A stretch of DNA of 64,000 bases, from positions 1 through 64,000 of the forward strand of contig NZ_KB893182.1 of the NCBI RefSeq assembly GCF_000374025.1. The letters are read 5' to 3'. The position numbers and the translations under genes were made by a program. Position 1 is the stretch's first letter. Each line of letters opens with the position of its first letter. This document shows, one piece after another, positions 16,176 to 23,397 of the stretch. The stretch comes from Spirosoma panaciterrae DSM 21099. Its GTDB lineage: Bacteria > Bacteroidota > Bacteroidia > Cytophagales > Spirosomataceae. The notes below the pieces were generated by a model. It ran no database searches. It saw only the letters and a program-made list of their open reading frames with translations, and was not told the origin of the DNA.

Positions 16176-18986
16176 TTATGCTGCTATTCGATGAATAACG
16201 CCAATAATTTCTTCTATTTCCCTTGGCGAAAACATGCCTAGAATCCCCTGTGGATGTAACTGAGTAAAAGGCGGATTTATCAAGTCTTTCTTCTGCGCTG
16301 TTCCTTTATCAATCAAATACTTCTGCAGCAATTTCACGAATTCGATCTGGTTGTTGGTTAGATTGTTGTGCTGCTGAATGAATACATTGAATGCTGTAGT
16401 GACGGTTTCTTCAAAAGTATGAATAGGCTCTACCTGCAGAATGTGGCGGATGAACTGTAGGAATTTTGCATGCTGGTTTCCATACACACGTTGCAGTAGT
16501 TTTTCAGTCACGAATGGATCACGTTTATTCATCAATTGTGCCAACGCATCTATCTCATGCTCTGTAATGGCCTCACCAGATTTTATTTTCTGCAATACCA
16601 AATGGGTTTTTGCTAACTGTTGAACCATATTTTCCACCATTTCTTTGTAGCGGCTTACGCTCACTAATTCATTTTCAGGGCCAAACTCAATCATTTCTTT
16701 TTTGTAGGTAACATCCTGCAGATTGAGGCTCGCCTGTTCATCACCCCAATCAAAGCGCTGACGGTAGCGCATAAGGGGGGCTATTTTTTCAATCGCTTGT
16801 TTGAGATCCTCTTCAGAAGTGTTAGTCCAGAAACTGTTTTTTAAAGCACGTTGAACAAGCTCTTTTTCCTTTGCTACTACACCTATGTTCAAGGGTAATT
16901 CTGCTATTTGGGTAACGATAAGTTCACGAAGGTTTTCTATTGCCTGTTCATCGGTTTTCAACTGAGCAATAGAAAATTCCACTATGTCCTTCTCAAAACG
17001 CATAGCTTTAAAATCTAGCGATGAAAGCGCTCTTAGCAAGGGAGCAATGGTTTGATCCAGAAATTGAATCTTATCGTCATTGAGATGTTCCCAGAAAGCG
17101 GGATCTGCTACTATTTGCAAGTGCGTGGCATTATCTAGTACCAGCACATTGTTTTGGGGAAGTGCATTAATAAGTTTTTCTAATTCAAACTTCTCTGACT
17201 GCGCAATATCGGAATTTCTTTCACGCGCGAGCTTTAGTTTTTCCAGCCGCATTTTGAAAAGTCGCACAGGTAGTGCAAGCTGAGATTTGTTCTCTTTTCC
17301 TTTCGGCTTAAGTTTAAAGTATTCAAAATTGTCCCAGCAATCTATGATGAGGAACTTATCCTTTTCATGGCACCAGCTTCTTCGGTCTTTTTTATCTAGT
17401 ACGCGTGTACCTCTTCCAATCATCTGCCAGAATTTGGTGTAGGAAAAGATAGGTTTGGCAAATACAAGGTTCACCAACTGCGGAATGTCGATGCCTGTAT
17501 CGAGCATGTCCACACTGATCGCGACTCGTGGGAGGTCGTTATTTTTGAACTGATCCAGCAATCCACCTTTGCCATACACGCGAGGATCATCCGATACAAT
17601 CACTTTAGCAATTTCACCTGCACCCTGCGGATAGAACTGATCGAAAATTTCTTTAATCCTTCTTGCATGGGTCATGGTCATACAGAAAAAAATAGTCTTT
17701 CCTGGCAATACTCCATTGGGATCTTTAATACATTCCTCCCAAAATTCACGAACAATCAGCGCATTCGTTCCTTTGTTAGTGACTGTCTTTTCAATATCAG
17801 TTCCTTCAAAGTTAATTTCAGCCGGGTCTTTATTTTCAACCATCAGCTTGTGTTGATCTTCTTCGCTGATAGTATGAATATGTATACCCTCCTGCTGAAA
17901 TTTAGTGGTTAGCTTCATCACCTCGAAGTTAGAGAGATATGGTGGTTTGTTGTTTACCGCATCTTCGAATGTATATGCAAAAGTGGGAAGGCCATCCTCA
18001 CAGTCGAAAAGCTGAAAGGTATTGTGGTCAACAGTCTCAGTAGGTGTTGCGGTTAGGCCAAGCACAGCCGAGTCAAAGTAGCTTAGTATATTTTGGTACA
18101 CATTGTAGATCGAGCGATGGCTTTCATCAATAATAATCAGATCAAAAAAGTGTGGTGACAAACTTTCCTTTTCACCCTCGATGATATTCAGTATTGTTGG
18201 GTATGTAGACACGTAAACACGTCTGTCTGTGGTTAATTTCGCTTCACCCGTTTGTGGCCATACAGAATATTGCGGTACATATTCTTTGAACGCTTCCACA
18301 GCTTGGTCCCGTAATGCAATTCTATCTACCAGAAATAATACCCTTGAAATCCATCCTGCTCGCATCAGCCCATCGATCATCGCAATACAAGTTCTGGTTT
18401 TGCCAGTTCCTGTTGCCATGGTAAGGAGGAATTTTCTTTTCTTTTGTTCTATGGCTTCAAACACTGCACGGATAGCTTGTATTTGATATGTTCTACCTGC
18501 AATACCAACATTAATCAATTCATTCGCAAGCGGTTTTCTGTTTTTGCGAATAAATGCCATACGTTCAAGATCGGAGCGGGTTGGAAAGGCATGGATCTTT
18601 CGGGGTGAATAATTTCCTAAATCCCAGAGCCAGATGTCATTTCCATTAGTATACATACAAAACGGAAGCTCGCTGTTGAATTGCTTCTGGATGTTATAAG
18701 CATATTGCTTGGCTTGCTCTTCACCTACACGAGCATCTTTAGTAGATCTCTTTGCCTCCACAACGGCCAAAGGCTTACTGTCTTTACCGAGCAAAACATA
18801 ATCACTGAATTCGGAACTGTACTTTATTAATAGCTCATCAACAGCACTTGCATTACTAGAAATATAAAACTCTTCAATTACCTGAGTACGGTCAACAACA
18901 TTCCATCCTGCTTTTTTCAAATTCAGATCGATTTGCCTTCGCGTAAGTTTTTCGGGTTCCATTTCTATATTCAGACTATTGATCAC
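16176..18986 (-). CDS. hsdR: type I restriction-modification endonuclease/translocase HsdR
   Basis: A 936-residue motor and nuclease subunit. The N-terminal PD-(D/E)XK nuclease is visible as Asp62 and Glu77-x-Lys79 (FSDYVLL ... AVVEAKR). Helicase motifs follow: Walker A ATGTGKT at 191-197, DESH at 287-290, GLTATPTETVDHNTF soon after, and a QMIGRGTRVLDKKDRR motif VI. The length and motifs match EcoEI/EcoR124-like HsdR proteins, and no internal stop or frameshift is visible. It is the first gene of the five-gene operon. The promoter must be between 18987 and 19200; a CAACATTTG sequence near 19025-19033 on the minus strand is a weak candidate -7 box. Confidence 0.96.
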   Translation of the reverse strand: MINSLNIEMEPEKLTRRQIDLNLKKAGWNVVDRTQVIEEFYISSNASAVDELLIKYSSEFSDYVLLGKDSKPLAVVEAKRSTKDARVGEEQAKQYAYNIQKQFNSELPFCMYTNGNDIWLWDLGNYSPRKIHAFPTRSDLERMAFIRKNRKPLANELINVGIAGRTYQIQAIRAVFEAIEQKKRKFLLTMATGTGKTRTCIAMIDGLMRAGWISRVLFLVDRIALRDQAVEAFKEYVPQYSVWPQTGEAKLTTDRRVYVSTYPTILNIIEGEKESLSPHFFDLIIIDESHRSIYNVYQNILSYFDSAVLGLTATPTETVDHNTFQLFDCEDGLPTFAYTFEDAVNNKPPYLSNFEVMKLTTKFQQEGIHIHTISEEDQHKLMVENKDPAEINFEGTDIEKTVTNKGTNALIVREFWEECIKDPNGVLPGKTIFFCMTMTHARRIKEIFDQFYPQGAGEIAKVIVSDDPRVYGKGGLLDQFKNNDLPRVAISVDMLDTGIDIPQLVNLVFAKPIFSYTKFWQMIGRGTRVLDKKDRRSWCHEKDKFLIIDCWDNFEYFKLKPKGKENKSQLALPVRLFKMRLEKLKLARERNSDIAQSEKFELEKLINALPQNNVLVLDNATHLQIVADPAFWEHLNDDKIQFLDQTIAPLLRALSSLDFKAMRFEKDIVEFSIAQLKTDEQAIENLRELIVTQIAELPLNIGVVAKEKELVQRALKNSFWTNTSEEDLKQAIEKIAPLMRYRQRFDWGDEQASLNLQDVTYKKEMIEFGPENELVSVSRYKEMVENMVQQLAKTHLVLQKIKSGEAITEHEIDALAQLMNKRDPFVTEKLLQRVYGNQHAKFLQFIRHILQVEPIHTFEETVTTAFNVFIQQHNNLTNNQIEFVKLLQKYLIDKGTAQKKDLINPPFTQLHPQGILGMFSPREIEEIIGVIHRIAA

Positions 18987-19214
18987 CTAGAAAAAGATTT
19001 ACTTCCCTTTGTATACTCTAGAGCAAATGTTGTTCAAGTTTATTTTTGTCAAGGTACACTGAATTTTAAGGCCAACAAATGATTCAATGCTTCAAATAAT
19101 TACCTATTTTCTCCGGCCCTCAGAAGGGGTACAACGCACGAAAATGAGAAGCGAGAATCTAAAGCCCGTTTTAGTATGCCAAAATTTCATTTTACCAACT
19201 AGTTAAAACAAAAT
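18987..19214. other. upstream region of the defence operon
   Basis: No gene is visible. The region is A/T-rich, has no strong repeat and should contain the hsdR promoter. Its sequence is distinct from the chromosomal DNA right of the tRNA. Confidence 0.4.
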
Positions 19215-19250
19215 AAAAAAGCACTTATCGTTATTGGTAAGTGCTTTTTT
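19215..19250. terminator. symmetrical hairpin terminator near the right end of the element
   Basis: AAAAAAGCACTTA (19215-19227) pairs perfectly with TAAGTGCTTTTTT (19238-19250) around a 10-nt loop, giving T-runs on both strands. It insulates the defence operon promoter region from tRNA-Asn read-through. The same AAGCACTTA stem recurs at 19358 and after tRNA-Val at 62279. Confidence 0.85.
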
Positions 19251-19323
19251 AAGTTAGGAGTTGATGAAGTTCAACCAACGATCCGCCGTCTGTAAGGCAA
19301 TTGCACCATATTAACCAATAAGA

Positions 19324-19346
19324 ATGTATTGCAAGTTGTATTGCAA
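19324..19346. promoter_or_regulatory. right-end integrase arm-type sites
   Basis: ATGTATTGCAA (19324-19334) and TTGTATTGCAA (19336-19346) are tandem copies of the 11-bp unit found three times at 2819-2864, with a single mismatch in one copy. The 22-bp block TGTATTGCAAG-TTGTATTGCAA is the same at both ends. They are probably integrase or excisionase binding arms of the right attachment site. Confidence 0.7.
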
Positions 19347-19353
19347 TGAACAT

Positions 19354-19385
19354 AAAAAAGCACTTACCATTTATGATAAGTGCTT
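19354..19385 (-). terminator. element-borne terminator of tRNA-Asn
   Basis: AAGCACTTA (19358-19366) and TAAGTGCTT (19377-19385) form a 9-bp stem followed on the minus strand by TTTTTTATG. It lies 11 bp beyond the 3' end of the restored tRNA-Asn and replaces the original terminator now stranded at 2613. Confidence 0.8.
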
Positions 19386-19395
19386 GATTTACAGG

Positions 19396-19440
19396 GCTCC
19401 CGAAGCTGGGCTCGAACCAGCGACCCTCTGATTAACAGTC
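19396..19440 (-). repeat. right attachment site: 45-bp direct repeat inside tRNA-Asn
   Basis: Identical to 2648-2692. It forms the 3' part of the intact tRNA-Asn, which means the element brought a copy of the tRNA 3' end and restored the gene on integration. The shared sequence ends within the anticodon stem at 19440. Confidence 0.95.
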
Positions 19441-19470
19441 AGATGCTCTAACCGACTGAGCTATTCGGGA
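19397..19470 (-). tRNA. tRNA-Asn (anticodon GTT)
   Basis: A 74-nt cloverleaf. The acceptor stem is TCCCGAA/TTCGGGA with G as discriminator. The D arm is GCTCAGTCGGTTAGAGC, the anticodon stem TCTGA/TCAGA with loop CTGTTAA, and the T arm contains GGTTCGAGCC. CCA is not encoded. The gene serves as the attachment site of the element to its left and is intact because the element carries the missing 3' half. Confidence 0.97.
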
Positions 19471-19479
19471 ATTGTGGTG

Positions 19480-19510
19480 CAAAACTAAGGGCTTTTTACA
19501 TACTACGCAA
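19480..19510 (-). promoter_or_regulatory. Bacteroidota-type promoter of tRNA-Asn
   Basis: On the minus strand a TTG (19510-19508) is followed after 20 nt by TAGTTTTG (19487-19480), matching the TANNTTTG -7 box of the Bacteroidota primary sigma factor. Transcription would start about 5-6 nt upstream of the tRNA 5' end. Confidence 0.75.
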
Positions 19511-19589
19511 GCATTTGCCATGAAAAAAGACTTTTTTTTGCGACCATTTCAGGTAACTCCATGGGAATCAATTGCCCCGCCATCGCACT

Positions 19590-19895
19590 TTATCGGAAAG
19601 CGTCGGGCCGATGGTTGGGTACGTTCTCCAATATCAACTCCTTGATGCGTCGGGCATCCGCTTTGGAGAAGTTTCGGATAACAATCTCCGGGCGAGCGCG
19701 GGGAATAACCCGGATCGTGGAAAAAAAGAGCCCGTTATCGATTTCAACACCGGATATGTCCGAAAAGAAGACGAAGTTATCAGTACCGCCAATTAGCTTG
19801 CGAGACCGAAATGTGACGCCTTTGTCGTTGAATGCTACCTCGTCGGGGGTAAGCGGATCTTTAAAGCTGCTGCTGCGGAATTTTTCGTTTGGCAT
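19590..19895 (-). CDS. small PH-like domain protein
   Basis: A protein of 101 residues from ATG 19895 (MPNEKFRSSSF). The sequence reads as one bacterial pleckstrin-homology-like barrel: VAFNDKGVTFRSRKLIGGTD, FVFFSDISGVEI, FFSTIRVIPRARPEIVIRNF and a final helix KADARRIKELI. Such domains usually mediate protein or membrane contacts, and no partner is evident. Upstream in-frame codons to 19943 encode a His/Pro-rich stretch that looks non-conserved, so I used the shorter start. It lies just outside the mobile element and is downstream of, but not tightly linked to, rsmG. Confidence 0.6.
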   Translation of the reverse strand: MPNEKFRSSSFKDPLTPDEVAFNDKGVTFRSRKLIGGTDNFVFFSDISGVEIDNGLFFSTIRVIPRARPEIVIRNFSKADARRIKELILENVPNHRPDAFR

Positions 19896-19996
19896 ATGTG
19901 GGAGGCAGTCGTGCGTAGGTAGAAGAGAAGGGCGAGAATCCATTTAGCAGTCCTATTCCTGCGCCAGCATTCTCACTTCTCGCTCCTGGCTACTCA

Positions 19997-20626
19997 CTAC
20001 TTTTTAGGTATATAAATCACTTTTTTGGTTTCGAAAAAAGGCTCCTTAAAATAGTCGGATAAGTCGTAAACCCGGTATCGGTCCGGAATCTCGGCTAACT
20101 CTTCGGTCAGGTCGCCCCCTTTGAGGTACAAAACACCATTGGGCCGGTCGTTGTTGCCCGCTTTATGGATTTTATAACGTACCCAGCCCAAAAAGGGCTT
20201 TAGTCGCGTAACAGCCCGGCTCACCACAAAGTCGTAGGTGGTATTCAGTTGCTCAACACGCGCCTGCTCGGCTTTTATATTTTTTAGCCCTAATGCATCG
20301 GCCACCTCCTGCACCACCTTTATTTTCTTGCCAATGCTATCGACCAGGTGAAAATCGACCAGCGGATACAGAATCGCCAATGGAATACCCGGAAACCCGC
20401 CCCCCGTACCCACATCCAGAATTTCAGTACCCGGTTTAAAGTCCACAATTTTGGCAATGCCCAACGAATGAAGCACATGCTTTTCGTAAAGCGCATCAAT
20501 ATCCTGTCGCGAAATTACGTTGATTTTCGCGTTCCAGTCCCGGTAGAGTCCATCCAGGGCCGCAAATTGCTCCTTTTGTTCAGCGGTCAGGCCCGGAAAA
20601 TAGTTTAAAAGCAGGTCAATGTTCAT
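19997..20626 (-). CDS. rsmG: 16S rRNA (guanine527-N7)-methyltransferase RsmG (GidB)
   Basis: A 209-residue class I SAM methyltransferase that makes m7G527 in 16S rRNA. The SAM loop EILDVGTGGGFPGIPLAILY starts near residue 65, preceded by the family signature KINVISRQDIDALYEKHVLH. FVVSRAVTRL is the conserved motif around the catalytic region, and the end has the Bacteroidota-style FFETKKVIYIPKK. Length and motifs are normal. It is followed leftward, after about 100 bp, by the PH-like protein gene. Confidence 0.96.
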   Translation of the reverse strand: MNIDLLLNYFPGLTAEQKEQFAALDGLYRDWNAKINVISRQDIDALYEKHVLHSLGIAKIVDFKPGTEILDVGTGGGFPGIPLAILYPLVDFHLVDSIGKKIKVVQEVADALGLKNIKAEQARVEQLNTTYDFVVSRAVTRLKPFLGWVRYKIHKAGNNDRPNGVLYLKGGDLTEELAEIPDRYRVYDLSDYFKEPFFETKKVIYIPKK

Positions 20627-20716
20627 CCGTAAATGCGATAGCCTGATGTATATATTGCCCTGGTGGTAGATGGGTGGTGTCCAGACGTACCAGTCGACGT
20701 TGTTATATAAATCAGT

Positions 20717-21907
20717 TTATTTCCAGTAAAGTCGTTTTTTGCGCCGTATAAACAGGGTTGTTAGCCCCGATAATCCGTAATAGATCGCTAACATCACATC
20801 CATTACAGGCATGATAGCCCAATGTACGGTATGCGCCAAACGATAACTGATTCGCCCAACGATACCCCAGAACGCTATAAGCCGAAGCAGAAAAGCGCCC
20901 GTTGCCGTCAGCAAAAATAACCATTCGTGGCTGGTAAACGAACGATGCTGCCATTCGTGTATAAGAACAACAAGGCCAGCAGCCATTGCCAGTACCCACG
21001 AGAGAACGTGTGAACCGAGGAGCAGCGCCAGCCGTAGTTTATGCCCTGGCTTGTAATACTTACCCGCGTTGAGGTGCCGACGCTTCTGTTGCCGCCATTC
21101 GCTCCAGGTTTCTTTAGGGGCCGACCAGGTGAAGGTATCGGGGTGCAGGCAGACCGCCGTATTTTTACCCGTGGCTACTTCATTCACAAAAAGATCGTCG
21201 TCGCCACCCATTACGTTCATGTGCGAATAAAACCCCCGGTTCGCAAAAAACAGGCTGATTCGGTAGGCCAGGTTCCGGCCAACTCCCATATAAGGCGAAC
21301 CCGCCAGGGCTAACGAAACATACTGAACGGCGGTAAACAAGGTTTCGGAGCGGATAAGCAGGTTTAGCAACCCCGGCTGCTGATAATAAGGTGAAAAGCC
21401 CAGCGTAAGCTCCTTCTGATCGGTTGCCAGGGGCGCTACCATTCCTGCCAGCCAGTTGGTTGAAGCGGGGCGGCAATCGGCATCGGTAAAAAGAGCAATC
21501 GGGTAAGTTGCTTTTTTGAGCGCTATGGTAATGGCATATTTTTTCGGGGTTACATGCTCATGCTCTTTATCGATTCGGATAAACCGTACCCGGTCGAGGT
21601 GGGCAATGTCATTTTCCAGAAAAAGGAGTGTGCCATCCGTTGAACGGTCGTCCATAACCAGCACGTCGAAATGTGGATAATCCTGCTCATTTAAGAGGGG
21701 GAGAAGTTCCTGTAGGTTGTCGAGTTCATTGCGGGCGCATACCACCACCGTAACCCCAACCGTTGAGCCGCTCGAAAGTGGCTGTTGCCTGTTAACATCA
21801 CCTGGTTCAGATTGTCGATAGAGCGCTGTTCTGGAGTAAACAAAGAAGATGTAAATAAGCTGAATGCCGACCATAATCAGCCAGGCTATCAGTAGGACCG
21901 TAATCAC
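20717..21907 (-). CDS. membrane-anchored family 2 glycosyltransferase
   Basis: A GT2 enzyme of about 396 residues. An N-terminal transmembrane helix (LLIAWLIMVGIQLIYIFFVY) is followed by the GT-A domain: VTVVVCARNELDNL, LVMDDRSTDGT, LFTDADC, the acceptor motif NVMGGDDDLF and a QQKRRH motif in place of QxxRW. Two or three C-terminal transmembrane helices end with a basic RRKKRLYWK. It probably adds sugars to a membrane-linked substrate. The start is uncertain: a consensus promoter puts the transcript start near 21950, so I take GTG 21907; ATG 21874 and the upstream ATG 22045 are in frame, but the latter lies above the promoter. Confidence 0.8.
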   Translation of the reverse strand: MITVLLIAWLIMVGIQLIYIFFVYSRTALYRQSEPGDVNRQQPLSSGSTVGVTVVVCARNELDNLQELLPLLNEQDYPHFDVLVMDDRSTDGTLLFLENDIAHLDRVRFIRIDKEHEHVTPKKYAITIALKKATYPIALFTDADCRPASTNWLAGMVAPLATDQKELTLGFSPYYQQPGLLNLLIRSETLFTAVQYVSLALAGSPYMGVGRNLAYRISLFFANRGFYSHMNVMGGDDDLFVNEVATGKNTAVCLHPDTFTWSAPKETWSEWRQQKRRHLNAGKYYKPGHKLRLALLLGSHVLSWVLAMAAGLVVLIHEWQHRSFTSHEWLFLLTATGAFLLRLIAFWGIVGRISYRLAHTVHWAIMPVMDVMLAIYYGLSGLTTLFIRRKKRLYWK

Positions 21908-21954
21908 CAGGAGTAAATGTTTATTCGTTAATGCGTTGATTTTTAATGAAGCCG

Positions 21955-21985
21955 CAAAGATAGGTGGCAAAGGGCAGAGAGCAAA
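21955..21985 (-). promoter_or_regulatory. Bacteroidota consensus promoter for the GT2 gene
   Basis: On the minus strand TTTG (21985-21982) is followed by exactly 19 nt and TATCTTTG (21962-21955). The sequence TTGCCACCTATCTTTG is shared with the divergent tgt promoter at 22106-22121. Confidence 0.75.
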
Positions 21986-22090
21986 GGGCAGAGTGGTTAG
22001 GGCATGGAGCAGGGTTGACTCAGAGTAGTCGGAATTGTGTGACAACTATAACCGAGTTATGCCCTAACCCTCCGCCCCTGCCCAAATCCC

Positions 22091-22121
22091 TTTGCCCCAT
22101 GCCCCTTGCCACCTATCTTTG
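22091..22121 (+). promoter_or_regulatory. Bacteroidota consensus promoter for tgt
   Basis: TTTG (22091-22094), 19 nt, TATCTTTG (22114-22121). The tgt ATG is at 22126, only 4 nt after the -7 box, so the transcript would be leaderless or nearly so. Confidence 0.8.
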
Positions 22122-22125
22122 TACC

Positions 22126-23256
22126 ATGACATTTTCTATTACTGCTCATGATCCGCAGTCGAAGGCCCGAACAGGCAGCCTGACAACGGATCATGGTCTT
22201 ATTCAAACACCAATTTTTATGCCAGTCGGAACGGCTGGCACGGTGAAAGCCGTTCATCAGCGCGAACTGGAAACCGACATCAATGCCGAAATTATTCTGG
22301 GCAATACCTATCACCTGTACCTTCGGCCGGGATTGGATATTCTCCTTCAGGCGGGTGGATTGCACGCGTTCAATGGCTGGCAGCGGCCCATTCTGACCGA
22401 TTCAGGTGGCTACCAGGTCTACTCCTTGTCGGGAACGCGTAAGATCAAAGAAGAAGGGGTTACGTTTAAATCGCATATCGATGGCTCAAAGCATACCTTC
22501 ACGCCCGAAGGCGTTATGGATATTCAGCGGATCATTGGGGCGGATATCATCATGGCGTTCGACGAGTGTACGCCCTATCCCTGTGACTATGGCTATGCCC
22601 GGCAGTCGATGGACATGACGCACCGATGGCTTGATCGATGCATTGCCCGCTTCGACGGCAGCGATGGGCTGTATGGGTATCGTCAAACGTTGTTTCCAAT
22701 TGTACAGGGGAGCACCTATGCCGATTTACGCCGACAGTCGGCTGATTATGTAGCCAGTAAAGAACGGGACGGCAATGCGATTGGAGGATTGGCGGTAGGT
22801 GAACCTGCCGAAGAAATGTATAAAACCATTGAGCTGGTCAATAGCATATTGCCTGTCGATAAACCCCGCTATCTGATGGGGGTGGGAACACCCGCCAATA
22901 TCCTGGAAGCGATCGCCCTGGGTATCGATATGTTCGATTGTGTCATGCCAACCCGCAATGCTCGTCATGGTATTCTGTTTACGACAGAGGGCATAATTAA
23001 TATCAAAAACGAAAAATGGAGCCGCGACTTTAGTCCGATCGATTCGGCCCTGGGGGGATATGCCAGTACATTTTATACGAAAGCGTATCTGCGGCATTTG
23101 TTCAAAGCCGAAGAACTGCTAAGTGGGCAGATTGCCAGCCTGCATAATCTGACTTTTTATTTGTGGCTTGTTCGGCAGGCACGGGCGCATATCGAAGCGG
23201 GTGATTTTGTGGGCTGGAAAAATGAGGTGGTGAACAAGTTTATGCGTCGATTATAA
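22126..23256 (+). CDS. tgt: tRNA-guanine(34) transglycosylase Tgt
   Basis: A 376-residue enzyme that exchanges G34 of tRNA-Asp, -Asn, -His and -Tyr for a queuine precursor. The family signatures are present: VKAVHQRELETDINAEIILG then NTYHLYLRPG, TDSGGYQVYSL with the catalytic Asp, GGLAVGEP and FDCVMPTRNARHG with the nucleophile Asp. The usual zinc site CxCxxC before the YLRHL helix is absent; the region reads SPIDSALGGYASTFYTKAYL. The later His in SLHNLTFY is kept. I chose ATG 22126 because homologous sequence begins there and the promoter ends 4 nt before it; the extra in-frame N-terminus from 21964 crosses the promoters. Confidence 0.95.
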   Translation: MTFSITAHDPQSKARTGSLTTDHGLIQTPIFMPVGTAGTVKAVHQRELETDINAEIILGNTYHLYLRPGLDILLQAGGLHAFNGWQRPILTDSGGYQVYSLSGTRKIKEEGVTFKSHIDGSKHTFTPEGVMDIQRIIGADIIMAFDECTPYPCDYGYARQSMDMTHRWLDRCIARFDGSDGLYGYRQTLFPIVQGSTYADLRRQSADYVASKERDGNAIGGLAVGEPAEEMYKTIELVNSILPVDKPRYLMGVGTPANILEAIALGIDMFDCVMPTRNARHGILFTTEGIINIKNEKWSRDFSPIDSALGGYASTFYTKAYLRHLFKAEELLSGQIASLHNLTFYLWLVRQARAHIEAGDFVGWKNEVVNKFMRRL

Positions 23257-23280
23257 GCCAGATAGTCAATTGGTTAGCTA

Positions 23281-23320
23281 AAAAAAGTCTCCTAAGCGTA
23301 CAGCTTAGGAGACTTTTTTT
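23281..23320. terminator. bidirectional terminator after tgt
   Basis: AAAAAAGTCTCCTAAGC pairs with GCTTAGGAGACTTTTTTT around a short GTACA loop, with 11 G/C-containing pairs and strong A/T runs on both flanks. It separates tgt from the exopolysaccharide operon. Confidence 0.9.
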
Positions 23321-23397
23321 ATGTTTTGTCGTCATACTGTATGATTAAGGCCACTTCGGGCCTTCTGGAAGGATGCTAACTCCTGGACGATTTCGGT

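Larger units (their letters stand above)
2648..19440. mobile_element. 16.75-kb integrative element in tRNA-Asn, satellite-like with defence cargo
   Basis: The 45-bp direct repeats at 2648-2692 and 19396-19440 are 16,748 bp apart. A tyrosine integrase gene starts at the left repeat, integrase-type repeats occur near both ends, and the intact tRNA-Asn lies at the right end. Gene order is integrase, coiled-coil protein, HTH excisionase-like protein, VRR-NUC-like protein, RepA ATPase, primase-like protein, DUF5681 remnant, TerS-like protein and exported protein, all rightward; then HNH, ATPase, HsdS, HsdM and HsdR, all leftward. No structural phage genes, large terminase, relaxase or type IV secretion genes are visible. 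The set int-xis-rep/primase-terS matches phage-inducible chromosomal islands, with the defence genes at the end opposite the integrase. The element is visibly more A/T-rich than the flanking chromosome. The boundaries are directly supported; the satellite identity is inferred. Confidence 0.92.

Noticed and set aside
2648-19440. complete prophage
   Set aside because: No capsid, portal, tail, large terminase or lysis genes are visible despite the integrase and TerS-like protein.
2648-19440. integrative conjugative element
   Set aside because: No relaxase, coupling protein or Tra genes are visible.
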